Assembly (NCBI GenBank): GCA_015478945.1
Contig: JABUQX010014708.1
Coordinates: 1-25,000 of the forward strand
Source: Trachelipus rathkii
Taxonomy: Eukaryota > Arthropoda > Malacostraca > Isopoda > Trachelipodidae
Direction of reading: 5' to 3'
Length of the DNA stretch: 25,000 nt
This document shows positions 1 through 9,283 of this stretch, one piece after another (within the stretch, counting starts at the first letter, position 1; the number at the start of each line of letters is the position of its first letter). Made by a program: the position numbers and the translations under genes. The notes below the pieces were generated by a model that was not told where the DNA came from, searched no databases, and saw only the letters and a program-made list of their open reading frames with translations.

Positions 1-700
1 CTGCTCATGCCCATCAACAATTTACAGTTCCTCTACTTTATCGCAAGAAAAGCGTCTATCAGAGTCAAAGCAGTCACTCCAATTATAGTTTAGTGTAGAA
101 GCACGCAATGCCTCCACATCGGCCTGAATCAAATAGTGCCAAGAAAAGCCGCATAGAGCAGAATGGAGATTTGTGAGAGAAAGTATTAAAAGTCATAGTA
201 GATATAAGGTTGTTGGTCTAGATTTAAACGATATGGAGCGAAGGTGGTGTATTTATAGAGAGAAGGAGCTAGTATTGAAACATAGGTCAAGTATGTTTAA
301 GAATGGTTGGGACGATCCGGATGTGTGTAGGTTATTTATTTAATAAGTTGCTCCAGATCATTGAGAATACGAATGATCCGGCTTTCCCTCCCACCTAAAA
401 TCAGTATGAGAGGAACCATATCTATTCAGTGTTGTGTACATTTGAAATCCCCTAAATAGAGGACCTCAGTATTTGGATATGAAGATATAACAGTCTCGTA
501 GAAAGTAGTAAGGTAATCAAAAAAGGCATGAATATGCTGTTTTCTGTTTTAGGAGAACTATTAGCAGAAGCATATAGATTATTGTAGTAGGAAGGAAGTA
601 AAGATTTTAAGCAGCAGAACATCGAAGTTAGGATGATTCGCGATTCTCGAGCCACGTTTACTGGAGTGTTTATCATTTACATAGGCACGATTCTCCACCT
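1..700 (-). pseudogene. LINE endonuclease-domain fragment (non-LTR retrotransposon, distinct from the LINE at 6131)
   Basis: Read on the minus strand, positions about 676-425 give a frameshifted stretch of an apurinic-type endonuclease from a non-LTR retrotransposon. One frame carries SLLPSYYNNLYASANSSPKT. After one frameshift the next frame carries FFDYL (510-524), then SSYPNTEVLYLGDF, whose GDF (444-452) fits the GDFN metal-binding motif of these endonucleases. Weaker similarity continues through LNDLEQLIK towards position 320. At about 60-110 the minus strand reads VEALRASTLNYNWSDCFDSD, which resembles the linker between endonuclease and reverse transcriptase. No reverse transcriptase core is seen; it would lie left of the window. 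The copy has stops and at least one frameshift, so it is dead. The assignment is by motif and recalled resemblance to decapod LINE proteins; the clade is not resolved. Confidence 0.6.
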
Positions 701-930
701 TCAGACGTGAATATAAAATAAGTTATAGTTGGATATATGTTAAAACGAGCTGAAAGGATAATTCTTAGCCCATCTGGTCTCAGAGCAAGAACAATTAAAA
801 TTATGGTTAGAGTTAAGAGAGTGTGGTATCCATGGACTGCAGACGTTAGAGTTCAAAGCCATTGATGTTGGTAAAGTCAAAAGAAAACCACGCCTGTGCA
901 AATCTGCTATATATTACACACACAACACAA

Positions 931-967
<37 letters not shown>

Positions 968-1430
968 AAAAAAACATAGCAGGAGAATGAGGAAAAATTA
1001 TTCGTTTACTTTAAAACCTGAAATTTTAAAACTGTAAAACGCATAATATTAAGGCAAATATCTGAGCAATATATGAATAAATCCAGTAAGTTTAAAAATC
1101 CTCGCTGTACTCACACGGACACACTCTCCACAGAAGTTCGCGTACAAAAAAATACTAATTTATCAATCTAAAAAAGTTAGAAAGATAAATCTGTAAAATT
1201 ATAAAATGGCTCGTCCAAATAGGTAAATTGTTTATGCTACAAGCCAGTTGAGAAGACGCTAAAAATTTCTACAGTATAAAGAAATCTTGAGGGTAATAAA
1301 AAAATCATAACCAGTACTACCCTATCTATATTGAAACTAGATTAATTATTGAATTCTAAAAGTTTCTCATAAATTTTCCACCCAAAAATAAGGAAGTTTC
1401 GGTCGTAAGTAATGGCCCTATTAACCGATT
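701..1430. other. AT-rich stretch with no recognised gene
   Basis: No frame of useful length and no RNA gene is seen. The part up to about 850 could still belong to the upstream end of the minus-strand LINE fragment, but I could not align it. The only clear structures are the poly(A) run at 933-965 and a short CA-rich stretch just before it. Confidence 0.5.
933..965. repeat. Poly(A) run, 33 bases
   Basis: An uninterrupted run of 33 A follows a short CA-rich stretch (acacacacaacacaaat). It could be the tail of a plus-strand retroposon, but no body of such an element is recognised to its left. Confidence 0.9.
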
Positions 1431-1432
1431 AC

Positions 1433-1480
1433 TGGCCCCAAAATGGCGATACTACCGATACTTATCGGTACATCCCAATA
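1433..1480. mobile_element. hAT-like right terminus abutting a TA tract
   Basis: The sequence taccgatacttatcggta (a 7-bp inverted repeat with a 4-base loop) is followed by catcccaata and then directly by the (TA)n tract. Reversed, the end reads TATTGGGATGTACCGATAAG, close in style to hAT transposon termini (T/CAGGGATG followed by CCGATA repeats). No matching left end is seen upstream, so this is a solo or truncated end. The superfamily is inferred from motif style only. Confidence 0.4.
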
Positions 1481-1601
1481 TATATATTATATATATATAT
1501 AGTAATATATATATGAATATATATATATATAGTTATATATATAATATATTATATATTATATTAGTATAATATATATATATAATATATATAACAAATATTA
1601 T
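1477..1601. repeat. Interrupted (TA)n tract
   Basis: About 120 bases of TA with scattered breaks (tatatagtaatatatatatga and similar). It separates two hAT-like termini, one ending at about 1480 and one starting at 1602. Confidence 0.9.
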
Positions 1602-1760
1602 TAGGGATTGGGGCCGGATAGTGGAATTAGCCGATACCGGATATCCGGCTGGAAGTAAAAACCGGATACCGGACAGATATCGGATAGTGAATTAGCCGGA
1701 TAACCGGATATCCGGTCAGTAGTTGTTATATAGCGTCGGTCGGGGTGACTAAATAAAAAA
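1602..1760. mobile_element. hAT-like left terminus with duplicated CCGGATATCCGG palindromes
   Basis: The end reads TAGGGATTGGGGCCGGATAG. Reversed, the sequence ending at 5336 reads TAGGATGGGCC, so the two could be the inverted ends of one element of about 3.7 kb, or of two related elements. Inside, a unit of about 67 bases is duplicated: tag-tggaattagc-cgatacc precedes the 12-bp palindrome ccggatatccgg at 1637-1648, and a near copy precedes the same palindrome at 1704-1715. Such subterminal repeats are typical transposase-binding regions. No transposase is visible between 1602 and 5336, so any element here would be non-autonomous. Confidence 0.45.
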
Positions 1761-1780
1761 AAAATTTTTTTTTTTTTTTT
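1755..1780. repeat. A10-T16 homopolymer junction
   Basis: Ten A are followed directly by sixteen T, forming a perfect A/T inverted repeat. It lies just inside the region of hAT-like subterminal repeats. Confidence 0.9.
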
Positions 1781-2070
1781 GCTCCATCCGTGGTAGTCTG
1801 ACACAGTATTTATTTTACATTACTTTTTAATTCACTTTAGCAGAGTTTTTTATATTTTTAAAAATATAATAAATTTAAGTGTATTAGAAATATGTCTTAA
1901 ATTATAGAATTTCAGCATGTATGAAAAAATGGCGCGAGTTTTTTTAACGTTTGTTTTAAATTGAAAAGTTTTATGGACAGATTTATTATATATTTGTTTT
2001 CAGTTGTATTATTAACAGTGAGTTAATGTTACCTTTAAATAAACTGGCAAACTAAATTTTTGTTCCAATA
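1781..2070. other. AT-rich spacer, nothing recognised
   Basis: AT-rich sequence without a frame, RNA gene or clear repeat. It leads into the SINE-like tRNA-related segment. Confidence 0.5.
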
Positions 2071-2150
2071 GCGAGTGCATAGTGATTAAGAGCGTCGCGC
2101 TGGCCTAATCTGAAATACGTTATGATGCTGGGGTGAAGTTCGGGCCACCG
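2071..2150 (+). mobile_element. tRNA-related SINE head (A and B box-like)
   Basis: The segment starts gcgagtgcatagtgattaag and includes tagtgattaagagcg (2080-2094), a good match to a tRNA A box. About 45 bases on it has gaagttcgggcc (2135-2146), a degenerate B box. This spacing fits an internal RNA polymerase III promoter. It does not fold into an obvious full tRNA and lacks a proper acceptor stem, so a tRNA-derived SINE is more likely than a tRNA gene. The 3' body is not defined. Confidence 0.45.
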
Positions 2151-2229
2151 ATTGTTGATTTTCTTGAAATTAGTTATGTAGCATATTAATTGATTGACAT
2201 TTTTATTACGTATAGCTATAGCTAATTTA

Positions 2230-2439
2230 AATATAATAAACAGTTACTTATATTAGTAAAAATTAAATAAAAAATGAAATTTATATGGAAAATATGATTC
2301 CAAAAAAAGTTCAAATTTGTTCCAACGAATGGGCTAAAAAGAGTCTAAATTGCATTAATGTTTATATTTATCATATTTGAAATTTTGAATGACAATTGGA
2401 ATCATTAATATAATAAACAATTCTATATTAGTAAAAATT
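2230..2439. repeat. Imperfect direct repeat, about 35 bases, offset about 177
   Basis: The segment beginning aatataataaacagttact at 2230-2264 recurs at 2407-2439 with a few changes; both copies end in tatattagtaaaaatt. This suggests a local tandem duplication inside AT-rich DNA. It lies between the two SINE-like pieces. Confidence 0.6.
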
Positions 2440-2491
2440 TTAAAAATTTATAAATTGATGTTTATTCATATAAAGTTGAATTTTAAAAAGA

Positions 2492-2555
2492 TGTGCCCGA
2501 ATTTCACCCCCACATATGGTGTGCCGATTCACCGCTTCAACTGAGGTCTAAAATG
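2492..2555 (-). mobile_element. Second SINE-like piece in opposite orientation
   Basis: On the minus strand this reads gggggtgaaattcgggcaca near 2495-2515, matching the B-box segment gggtgaagttcgggccac of the plus-strand copy at 2131-2148. The part before it, ttgaagcggtgaatcggcac, may be a worn A-box half. Two diverged copies would thus face each other about 350 bases apart. The A-box part is weak, so confidence is modest. Confidence 0.35.
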
Positions 2556-2767
2556 AGAGCTGTTGTATTTTATAATCTGTTAAATAAAACTATATGATTA
2601 TTAGAATTACATTATTTATTTTTGTGTGCTTTATGAACCTAGCTATAGGGCCTCGAAGTTTTTCAGAAAAAAAAATTCCAAAAAGTGTATTAGGGGAAAG
2701 TGGGGAGACGAAGTTATATGTCGGCGTAATTAGGTTGACGTGTGCTAATGCTGTCACCCCGGCCGGA

Positions 2768-2853
2768 AGTATATATATAGTATGATATAATATAATATAT
2801 AGTATATATAGTATTATAGGTAGTATATATATAGTAGGTCTTTAATATATTGG

Positions 2854-2887
<34 letters not shown>

Positions 2888-3037
2888 TATATATTATATT
2901 ATATATATATATAATATATTATAATATATAAATATATAGTACCGTATATTATATATATATGATAATATATTTGTATTAGATAATAATATATATTATATAT
3001 ATATTATATAATTATTATAATTATAGCCTATATATTT

Positions 3038-3069
<32 letters not shown>

Positions 3070-3132
3070 GTAATATAATATATATATATATATATGTATA
3101 ATATAGAATGTATAATAATTTATATATATAAT
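2768..3132. repeat. Long interrupted TA tract
   Basis: About 365 bases of nearly pure A/T, largely TA with breaks such as ggtagtatatatatagtagg. It starts just after ccccggccggaag and stops at ggccatccccaatt. Both borders have GC-rich motifs like those of the hAT-like termini. Confidence 0.9.
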
Positions 3133-3139
3133 GGCCATC

Positions 3140-3540
3140 CCCAATTAGGTGCCTCCCTGTCATCTAAAAAAAAAAAAACACTATTCTCATACATAAAAAA
3201 CTTAATATATTTTGTGAATTTCAACGTACATTGTAATGCAAGAATTAAAAAAAAAATTAATAATTATTAATTTAATTAAATAACTCACTTTAATTAATTA
3301 TATATCGTACCGTTTCCAAACTTAATTTAAACATGATACCTATAAAAAATTAAACGTTTCCCTTATATCTTTTCAATACTTAGGGGAACTAAAAATAATG
3401 GCAGAAAATAAAAATTAAAAAAATAAATAATATAAATTTTAATAAAATTGAAAATTAATTAATATTGCATATAGTTTTAGGTTAGGTCAGGGTCATAAAG
3501 AAAAATTAATTCATCTAGAACATCTATCTATTTCATAGAG
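3140..3540. other. AT-rich spacer, nothing recognised
   Basis: It contains A-rich runs and ttaattaa-type sequence. No frame, RNA gene or element end is seen. Confidence 0.5.
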
Positions 3541-3557
3541 AGAAGAGAGAAGAGGAC

Positions 3558-3623
3558 GGTGTGTTGTGTGTGTGGTGGTGTGTGTGGTGTGTGTGTGTGG
3601 TAGGTGTGTGTGTGTGTGTGTGT
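3558..3623. repeat. (TG)n microsatellite, imperfect
   Basis: About 66 bases of TG repeats with GG interruptions. The last part (3604-3623) is a pure (TG)10. Confidence 0.95.
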
Positions 3624-3883
3624 CATGGTTGACAAACATTTGAATAAAAAAATATTGGGGGACTCATGACTTTGGAACACGAAAATTTGGGGGAACGAGA
3701 ATTTATCGTACATGAAACCTATTATTATTATTGATGTACTGTTTTTATCTCCACTTTATTTTGAATTTCTTCTTCATATTTTCTCGCATACAAGTGCGCA
3801 TGATTTCAAAAAATGTATTCAGTTTTTTAGATGCTTTCATAGTTTTTTTTTACATACAGGGGACAGCTAATCTGGAGGTCTGG

Positions 3884-4002
3884 ACATATATATACTATAA
3901 TATATATATATATATATAGTATATTATTATTATATATACTATTAGTATATATATATATATATAATATATATATATATATATAGTATATTATACTATATAA
4001 TT
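3884..4002. repeat. Interrupted TA tract
   Basis: About 120 bases of TA repeats. It is bounded on the left by gacagctaatctggaggtct and on the right by a CAGAGGTG-type hAT-like terminus at 4009. Confidence 0.9.
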
Positions 4003-4008
4003 AATTCT

Positions 4009-4120
4009 CAGAGGTGACGTTCCGCAATTTAAGTCCTGCACATTTCCGGAATCACCAAAATAAATTGAGGAATTGCAATTGCGATAACTTGAAAAATGTT
4101 GTGGAATTGCAGTTATCGAA
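4009..4120. mobile_element. Possible hAT-like terminus CAGAGGTG with subterminal inverted repeat
   Basis: cagaggtgacgttccgcaat starts seven bases after a TA tract and has the CAGnGGTG form of hAT ends. Within it, cgataact (4082-4089) and agttatcg (4111-4118) are a perfect 8-bp inverted repeat, and ggaattgca occurs beside each arm. No opposite terminus was found in the window. Confidence 0.3.
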
Positions 4121-4976
4121 TGCCTATTATCATTTCCGCAGTTAGAGGACTATTTACCAAAAAAAAAATGTGGATGTTTCAAGTGGATATGCCAAATATT
4201 TATAAGTCCACCAAATTTTACACGTTTGGCCTCTTTGTACGTTGAAATAGAACACCGAAAATTGTTTTTTTTTTTTCAAATGAAAATTCATGTTTTAAAC
4301 AGGTTTCTTTTATTTCTGAAATCGCAAACCAACAATATTATAATATGAATATTCGGAGTGTTACTAATTAATCGACCGATTCTCAAAATCGATAATATTT
4401 AGTTCTCGATTTGTCCTATAAAGTTATTATCGATATTGACCATTTATTCGTAGCACCACTTTTTCTTAATAGCAGACGTATATTTATTTCTAACATTGCA
4501 TTTTATCAAGTTTTGGGCCCTGACATTTGCTCTGATTTTATATTTATAATTACAAATGAATCTTTATAACTCGTGTTTTTTTTTTTTTATAAATTTCTGG
4601 GAATGTGCGTATATATACTGGTTAAATAATATCAATGCTCTAACACGTTAAAAATAAGCAGTGGTAATTAACTATTTAGTAATAACAATACTTAAACGTG
4701 AGAAATAAAATTTTGGTGGTAAAAATTGCATTATCATGTGTCTTGGTAGCTTAATTCCATTTATAAATATCATTATTTTTTTTACCATATATTTTAATAT
4801 TTTTTATAATATATCATTTATAAATATTAATATTTAACCGGATATTTTTACCAATATTTATGAAACGTGTCACAACCAAATTTCAGATAAATTGTATTGT
4901 ACAGTCAACGTAAAATGATGAATAAATAATATACACAATTGTTCCCAACATCCGAAATCCTAAAACAATGTAAATA
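4121..4976. other. AT-rich region with one hairpin, no gene
   Basis: No coding frame is supported. A perfect 10-bp inverted repeat, atcgataata (4388-4397) and tattatcgat (4425-4434), encloses a 27-base loop. The ATCGATA motifs resemble the subterminal motif at 4082-4118, so this may be part of the same decayed DNA transposon. Confidence 0.4.
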
Positions 4977-5004
4977 TAGTTATATAGTATATTATAAAAT
5001 ATAT

Positions 5005-5063
<59 letters not shown>

Positions 5064-5143
5064 TATATTATATATAATATAATATATATAATTATATATA
5101 TATATAATATAATATATGATATATATATATATGTTATATATAA
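4977..5143. repeat. Long TA tract
   Basis: About 165 bases, largely (TA)n with a few TAA and TGA breaks. It precedes the hAT-like right end at 5190-5336. Confidence 0.9.
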
Positions 5144-5189
5144 TTTTCAAATATTTTGGTAATATTTCCCCACAACGAGGAAGAACCTA

Positions 5190-5336
5190 CTAGGAATAAT
5201 TATCCGGTTAATTTCCGGCCGTGATAACAATGATATCCTGGCCGGATACCGATAGTCGATAAAAAACCTTTTTGGGCCCCCGGGAATTTAAGGCCTCCGG
5301 ATACCGATAGTTTGCCCGATATATTGGCCCATCCTA
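5190..5336. mobile_element. hAT-like right terminus with duplicated CCGGATACCGATAG
   Basis: ccggataccgatag occurs at 5242-5255 and again at 5297-5310, with gggcccccggg between. The end reads ttggcccatccta, and TA-rich DNA follows. Reversed it begins TAGGATGGGCC, matching the left end at 1602 (TAGGGATTGGGGCC) apart from small indels. The flanking AT sequence is too simple to prove an 8-bp target duplication. Confidence 0.45.
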
Positions 5337-5380
5337 ATATATTAATATATTATATAGTATATATAATATATATATATAAA
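5337..5380. repeat. Short TA tract outside the hAT-like end
   Basis: TA repeats follow the terminus immediately, as they do at the other hAT-like ends here. Confidence 0.8.
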
Positions 5381-5870
5381 TAAAAGCTTTTGAAAAGTTG
5401 TAGAAGGAAACAGCAAATTAGTTTTAAACACATGTAATTCTCTGTTCATATGCCATGCATTCAAATGTATGGCGCAGGAACATATATGTATGGAGGGCTC
5501 TGCTTTCTGTACCCCCTAACCCTTGAGTGGTGTAATTATCCATCAAATTTTCAGGTTTTGATTTTGTAGTTAATATAAATTAATATTAAAATAGTGTAGC
5601 GTTAACTTTTAAGAGGTAAGGTTTGGTTTAGTGTTGAGTTTCATGAAAAGTGAAATCATAAACTAATATTTCCTGTATATCTTTGGTTAATATATTCAAA
5701 CAATAGAAATTAGTATATTATATTAGTGTTGAATCATTATCTTCTTCATTTTTTAAAATATTAAGGACCATTCAATAAAGATTATAATAATCATTTTAGT
5801 CGTTTTATCAAGCAGGAATTGTTTTGTTGTTTTGAGATATTTTAGCAAAGTAAATTTTGAATAAATTATT
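5381..5870 (+). other. Upstream region or 5' UTR of the exon at 5871
   Basis: No coding frame is seen. Just before the exon, gatattttag (5836-5845) could be a splice acceptor, which would make the start codon lie about 26 bases into its exon. An in-frame TAA two codons before the ATG shows that the reading frame does not extend upstream. No convincing core promoter was recognised. Confidence 0.35.
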
Positions 5871-5981
5871 ATGGATATTAAGCGTGAGATCGAAATTAAG
5901 GATGAACTCATGGAAAGTTCAGAGGATTTCAGAAACAATGGTCAAAGCTTTGAACAGGATTCATTGTTGGGAGAAGTTCGG
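5871..5981 (+). CDS. Candidate first coding exon of a host gene (acidic N-terminus, zinc-finger-type)
   Basis: The exon encodes 37 residues starting MDIKREIEIKDELMESSEDF and ending in GEVR. It stops at a good splice donor (cgg then gtaaggaat, intron from 5982) in phase 0. The charged text with repeated IKxE/IKDE motifs is typical, from recalled family knowledge, of the N-termini of arthropod C2H2 zinc-finger proteins, where such lysine-glutamate motifs can be SUMO sites. An in-frame TAA two codons upstream supports this ATG. The open frame runs on into the (ATT)n tract as poly-isoleucine, which is clearly not protein and supports splicing at 5981. The next exon may be 9653-9780. No zinc fingers are in the window, so the family is inference. 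Confidence 0.5.
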
Positions 5982-6006
5982 GTAAGGAATTTATTATTAA
6001 TACCGG

Positions 6007-6015
6007 TATTATTAT

Positions 6016-6073
<58 letters not shown>
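6007..6073. repeat. (ATT)n microsatellite
   Basis: About 22 ATT units, one interrupted near the left end (attattcatt). It lies in the presumed intron just after the splice donor at 5981. Confidence 0.95.
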
Positions 6074-6259
6074 CTCCGTTCCTCCGATTGTGAATGAGGT
6101 GTGTAACATACACACACTTGAAATAAAAGTAGTAGAAGAATATGACGCAAGTTGAAAAGAAATCCCCCCCCCCTTACCGTCCCCTTTATACCCTTAAGTG
6201 AGAACTCATCGCAGTCAGAAAAATCCACCTTAGGGTTTCACTAGATTGGGATGGAGCCC

Positions 6260-6530
6260 TCACTTTGTAAAAAGAGCTTTGGATAATAATCCCCTGGTGG
6301 GCCCAGGCCCACAACCATACACCCTCACAAAACCCTGCCATTCACCTCTATTATGCATCTTTCTTTTCTCCTCTGCCAAACTCGCATTCCTCTCCTTCAG
6401 ACATTCCTTTCTTGACTCAGTCCACTTTTTTTCACATAGCACACCCACCACTATACATCCTCTTAACCAACTGACTATCATCCATCCTTTCCATATGACC
6501 AAACCATCTTGACGTACTCTCATTTATTCT
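6260..6530 (-). pseudogene. LINE copy 1 C-terminal region
   Basis: One frame reads STSRWFGHMERMDDSQLVKR, then a stop, then KKWTESRKECLKERNASLA and NRGEWQGFVRVYG. This is the conserved end of crustacean-type LINE ORF2 proteins: RWFGHxxRM, a basic stretch and a final EWRxFVR. Its role is unclear beyond being a fixed C-terminal part of the polyprotein. A frameshift near 6450 splits it between two frames. Confidence 0.8.
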
Positions 6531-6849
6531 CATTTATTTACTCCTTTCTTCACACCACACAACTCGCTAATGCATTCATTCATCTCAATTTTAATCTAAG
6601 GTTACTTCTTTGACACCTAACATGCCCCTAAGATTGTCCATCTGAGCACATTGTACCTTCAATCTATACTTTTTATTCCGTCAATTAATACAGGTAACAA
6701 CATACCTGCATGCAAAATCCTAGCATACTCAAGACTTTCCTACTATACTATGCATCGTCCTTTCCCTTTTCATTTAACAAATATTCCTAATTTAAAGTAA
6801 CTCAGACACTTTTCCAGTTGCTCACCATCTAACATAACTTTACATTGCC

Positions 6850-7520
6850 AACACTCCTAACTCACTACCATAACCTTACTCTTATCTATATTTACTTTCA
6901 AACCCTTCCTTTATACATCCCCCCTGTAACAAACCCTCTACCAACCTTTTTCGCAAAACTTTCTCAAGATCTCCACGCAAAAGCCATAATCATCTGCAAT
7001 CGAATAAGTGAAGTACACTCGCGATCTCTCATTCTTTAAAATTATTTTAATAGGCCTTCCCCATGCCACCCCTACTTCTAATTCTTTCATAGCCCCATCC
7101 ATATACAAATTGAATATCCAAGGAGACATACATCCCTGCCTCACTTCGCCATTAATAAACCAATCACTTTCAACTCCATTTATTCTTACACACACACCCT
7201 TCACTGTCTGTTGATAGGCATACTTTAGGATTCGCATTCAATGAGCCTATCATCAACACCTATATAATTCACACACTTGACCAACGAGAGCTTTCTCTAA
7301 ATAACCTGTCATACGGATCTGTTTGCAGTCCATGAAGACCTAAAACAACAATTATATTCTTTCTCAATGTTTCCTTAATCATTGTTTTCATCATTAAGAA
7401 ATTTGATTCCACACAATCCTCTACCACTCAAAATGTCGCTTTGTTCTTCACCAGTGAGTCCTCCATCACTCGACATACTGTTTGTTCAACCTATAAATAT
7501 CAGCATATATCATTTCCTAC
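6850..7520 (-). pseudogene. LINE copy 1 reverse transcriptase core
   Basis: The longest readable frame (7237-6938) has ILKYAYQQTVKGVCVRING, then VRQGCMSPWIFNLYMDG (the conserved GVRQGCxxSPxLFN block), then SIADDYGFCVE. The ADD at 6989-6997 (minus strand) holds the two catalytic aspartates. The usual tyrosine or phenylalanine just before ADD appears as isoleucine in this frame, a further sign of decay. Upstream frames about 7380-7240 hold parts of the palm domain with stops. Family knowledge: the enzyme copies LINE RNA at the nicked target. Confidence 0.85.
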
Positions 7521-8579
7521 AAGACACTCAATAACTAAATTCCCCCTATAGTTCCGACAAGTTCCCCTTATCTTATAAAAGGGATACTATGTGCTGCTCT
7601 CATCCTTCGAACTAATTTCTGCTCTCCTCCAATCCCCTCGGAACTATATCCCTCTCATAGAACGCTTTGTTAACACAACATCCAAATGCCCAATTCAGTC
7701 ACATCTTCCTCCTTTTCTTGATCAATGGTTGTACCAGTAATTCCATTTATGCCTGTGTATTTTAAACTAGTGTTCAGACTTTGCTCACTCTAATCTTAAG
7801 TGTACCGGCTCCCTTACTAATTTAACTCATTCTCTCAAGAAATACTGATTGTCCGTTCTTGCATCTCAAATCACACACATCACTTAGACGGCTCTTCATT
7901 TCTGGCCAATGAGTATTGCAAATGCCAATGTTCGCGCTCCAAAGTCTGCTTCCCCTCGTCACATCCATCCGCAGTAGTTAAGAAAAGCAACCATTGCCTT
8001 TTCTCATCAGTCTATTGCAGATTTCTTTCCTTACTCTATTCGTGTATACCTTTCTCTTCTTTCCAAAACCAATCTTTCCGTATTCCGTTGTAAGCTCGCC
8101 CATTGCAGTCTCTCACATGCCATGTGACGAGGTGTGATCCTTGGTGGGCTGTGTGGGGCTTCCAAACTTTTGGTCAATTACCATTTTTCCTCCCTATTGG
8201 TATGCAGACTTTTAGTCTTCCTTTTTTCCTCCTTAAATTCCAGACACCTTTCTTTTGAGACCTCACCATCATTTTATCATATTCAACCACTTTTTTTTTT
8301 TTTTTAACCGCTTGCATCACCTCTTCCTTCAACCACTCACTTTTAGATTTCTTACTTCCTACTTTTCACTCCACATACTTCTTCTTTAGCACTGCTACAA
8401 CTGCTTTCTTCATTTGCTTCCAAATTTGTTCAGTTTCATCTTGTTCACATTCAGCTGATTTGTTTGCAAGCGCTTAAATACTGTTCCTTATTACCTTGTT
8501 CACTTAACTTCTCACTCTTATCTCCATTATCTCCTTCCTCTCCATCCAAGCCCCCAATAACTTAATCTTACATGAAACA

Positions 8580-9283
8580 ACATAATGATCCATTAATCCT
8601 ATCCGATTTAAGAACCATCACATACTCTACTTCAACATCTTTTTCCCCAACACAAAATCAATCATACTTTTCACTTTGATGCCATCTCTTCGTACACCAA
8701 CTCTAGTGTACTTATGAATACTCTTGTTTGAAAAAAAGTATTATTTACACATATACTTCTATCCATAACGAAACTTAATCACCTTCCTACCTTTCTCATT
8801 TTCTCCCATCAACCCAAAGTCACCATTCCATTTTTGATCACTTATCCAACCATTTACTTCACCCAACACATTCAATCTAAAGCTCCTACTCACCCCGTTC
8901 AAAGCATAATTTTGATTATTCCAGAAAATCGCACTACCCTCAACATCATCCTCAAATGGACCATATGTTACAACCGCACATACTTTGACTTTTTCAAACA
9001 TAAATTTAACCATTAGTATTCTAGTACTCACGCAAAAAAAATCTACATTGCTCTGTGCCACAGGTCACTCATCAGAATCGCAATTCCTTCTCTCGCCCTC
9101 TCATTCCTCTCCACTCTAAAACACACACACATTTTACACCACACGACACCACTCATCTTCACAGCTTCCTTTCATCTTTGTTTCAATCACAATGAACAAA
9201 TCAAATTTATCTTTCCTAAATACATCCATCACCTGTCTCCTCTTCTCTTCAACATTTATTCCTCTGACATTCCATGTACCCAT
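8580..9283 (-). pseudogene. LINE copy 1 endonuclease domain
   Basis: This is the apurinic-like endonuclease that nicks target DNA for target-primed reverse transcription. The N-terminal strand reads WNVRGINVEEKRRQVMD, then KFDLFIVIETKMKG, where WN and the E of ETK are the expected active-site positions. After a break, 9061-8759 carries the middle of the domain (KVCAVVTYGP, then LGEVNGWISDQKW, then ENEKGRKVIKF). Further on the frames give SMIDFVLGKK and IGLMDHYVVSCKIK, which match the conserved SxxDHxxV end of the domain. At least three frame changes separate these parts. The GDFN-type residue is worn. Confidence 0.8.

Noticed and set aside
452..676. 74-codon frame as a host membrane protein
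   Set aside because: Its text and the next frame match a LINE endonuclease with a frameshift; the apparent hydrophobic end is out-of-frame.
2080..2150. Functional tRNA gene
   Set aside because: A and B box-like parts are present but no acceptor stem, anticodon arm or proper T arm can be drawn.
3528..3700. CRISPR array or telomere-like repeat
   Set aside because: Only simple microsatellites are present; there are no spaced repeats with unique spacers and no TTAGG arrays.
3528..3713. Minus-strand frame of 61 codons over the (TG)n tract
   Set aside because: It is mostly HTHTHT/HTPHT repeat translation of the microsatellite.
5982..6155. Extension of the exon-1 frame into poly-isoleucine
   Set aside because: It translates the (ATT)n tract; a good splice donor at 5982 explains the end of real coding sequence.
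6246..7214. Plus-strand frames at 6246, 6845 and 7008
   Set aside because: They are antisense shadows of the minus-strand LINE.
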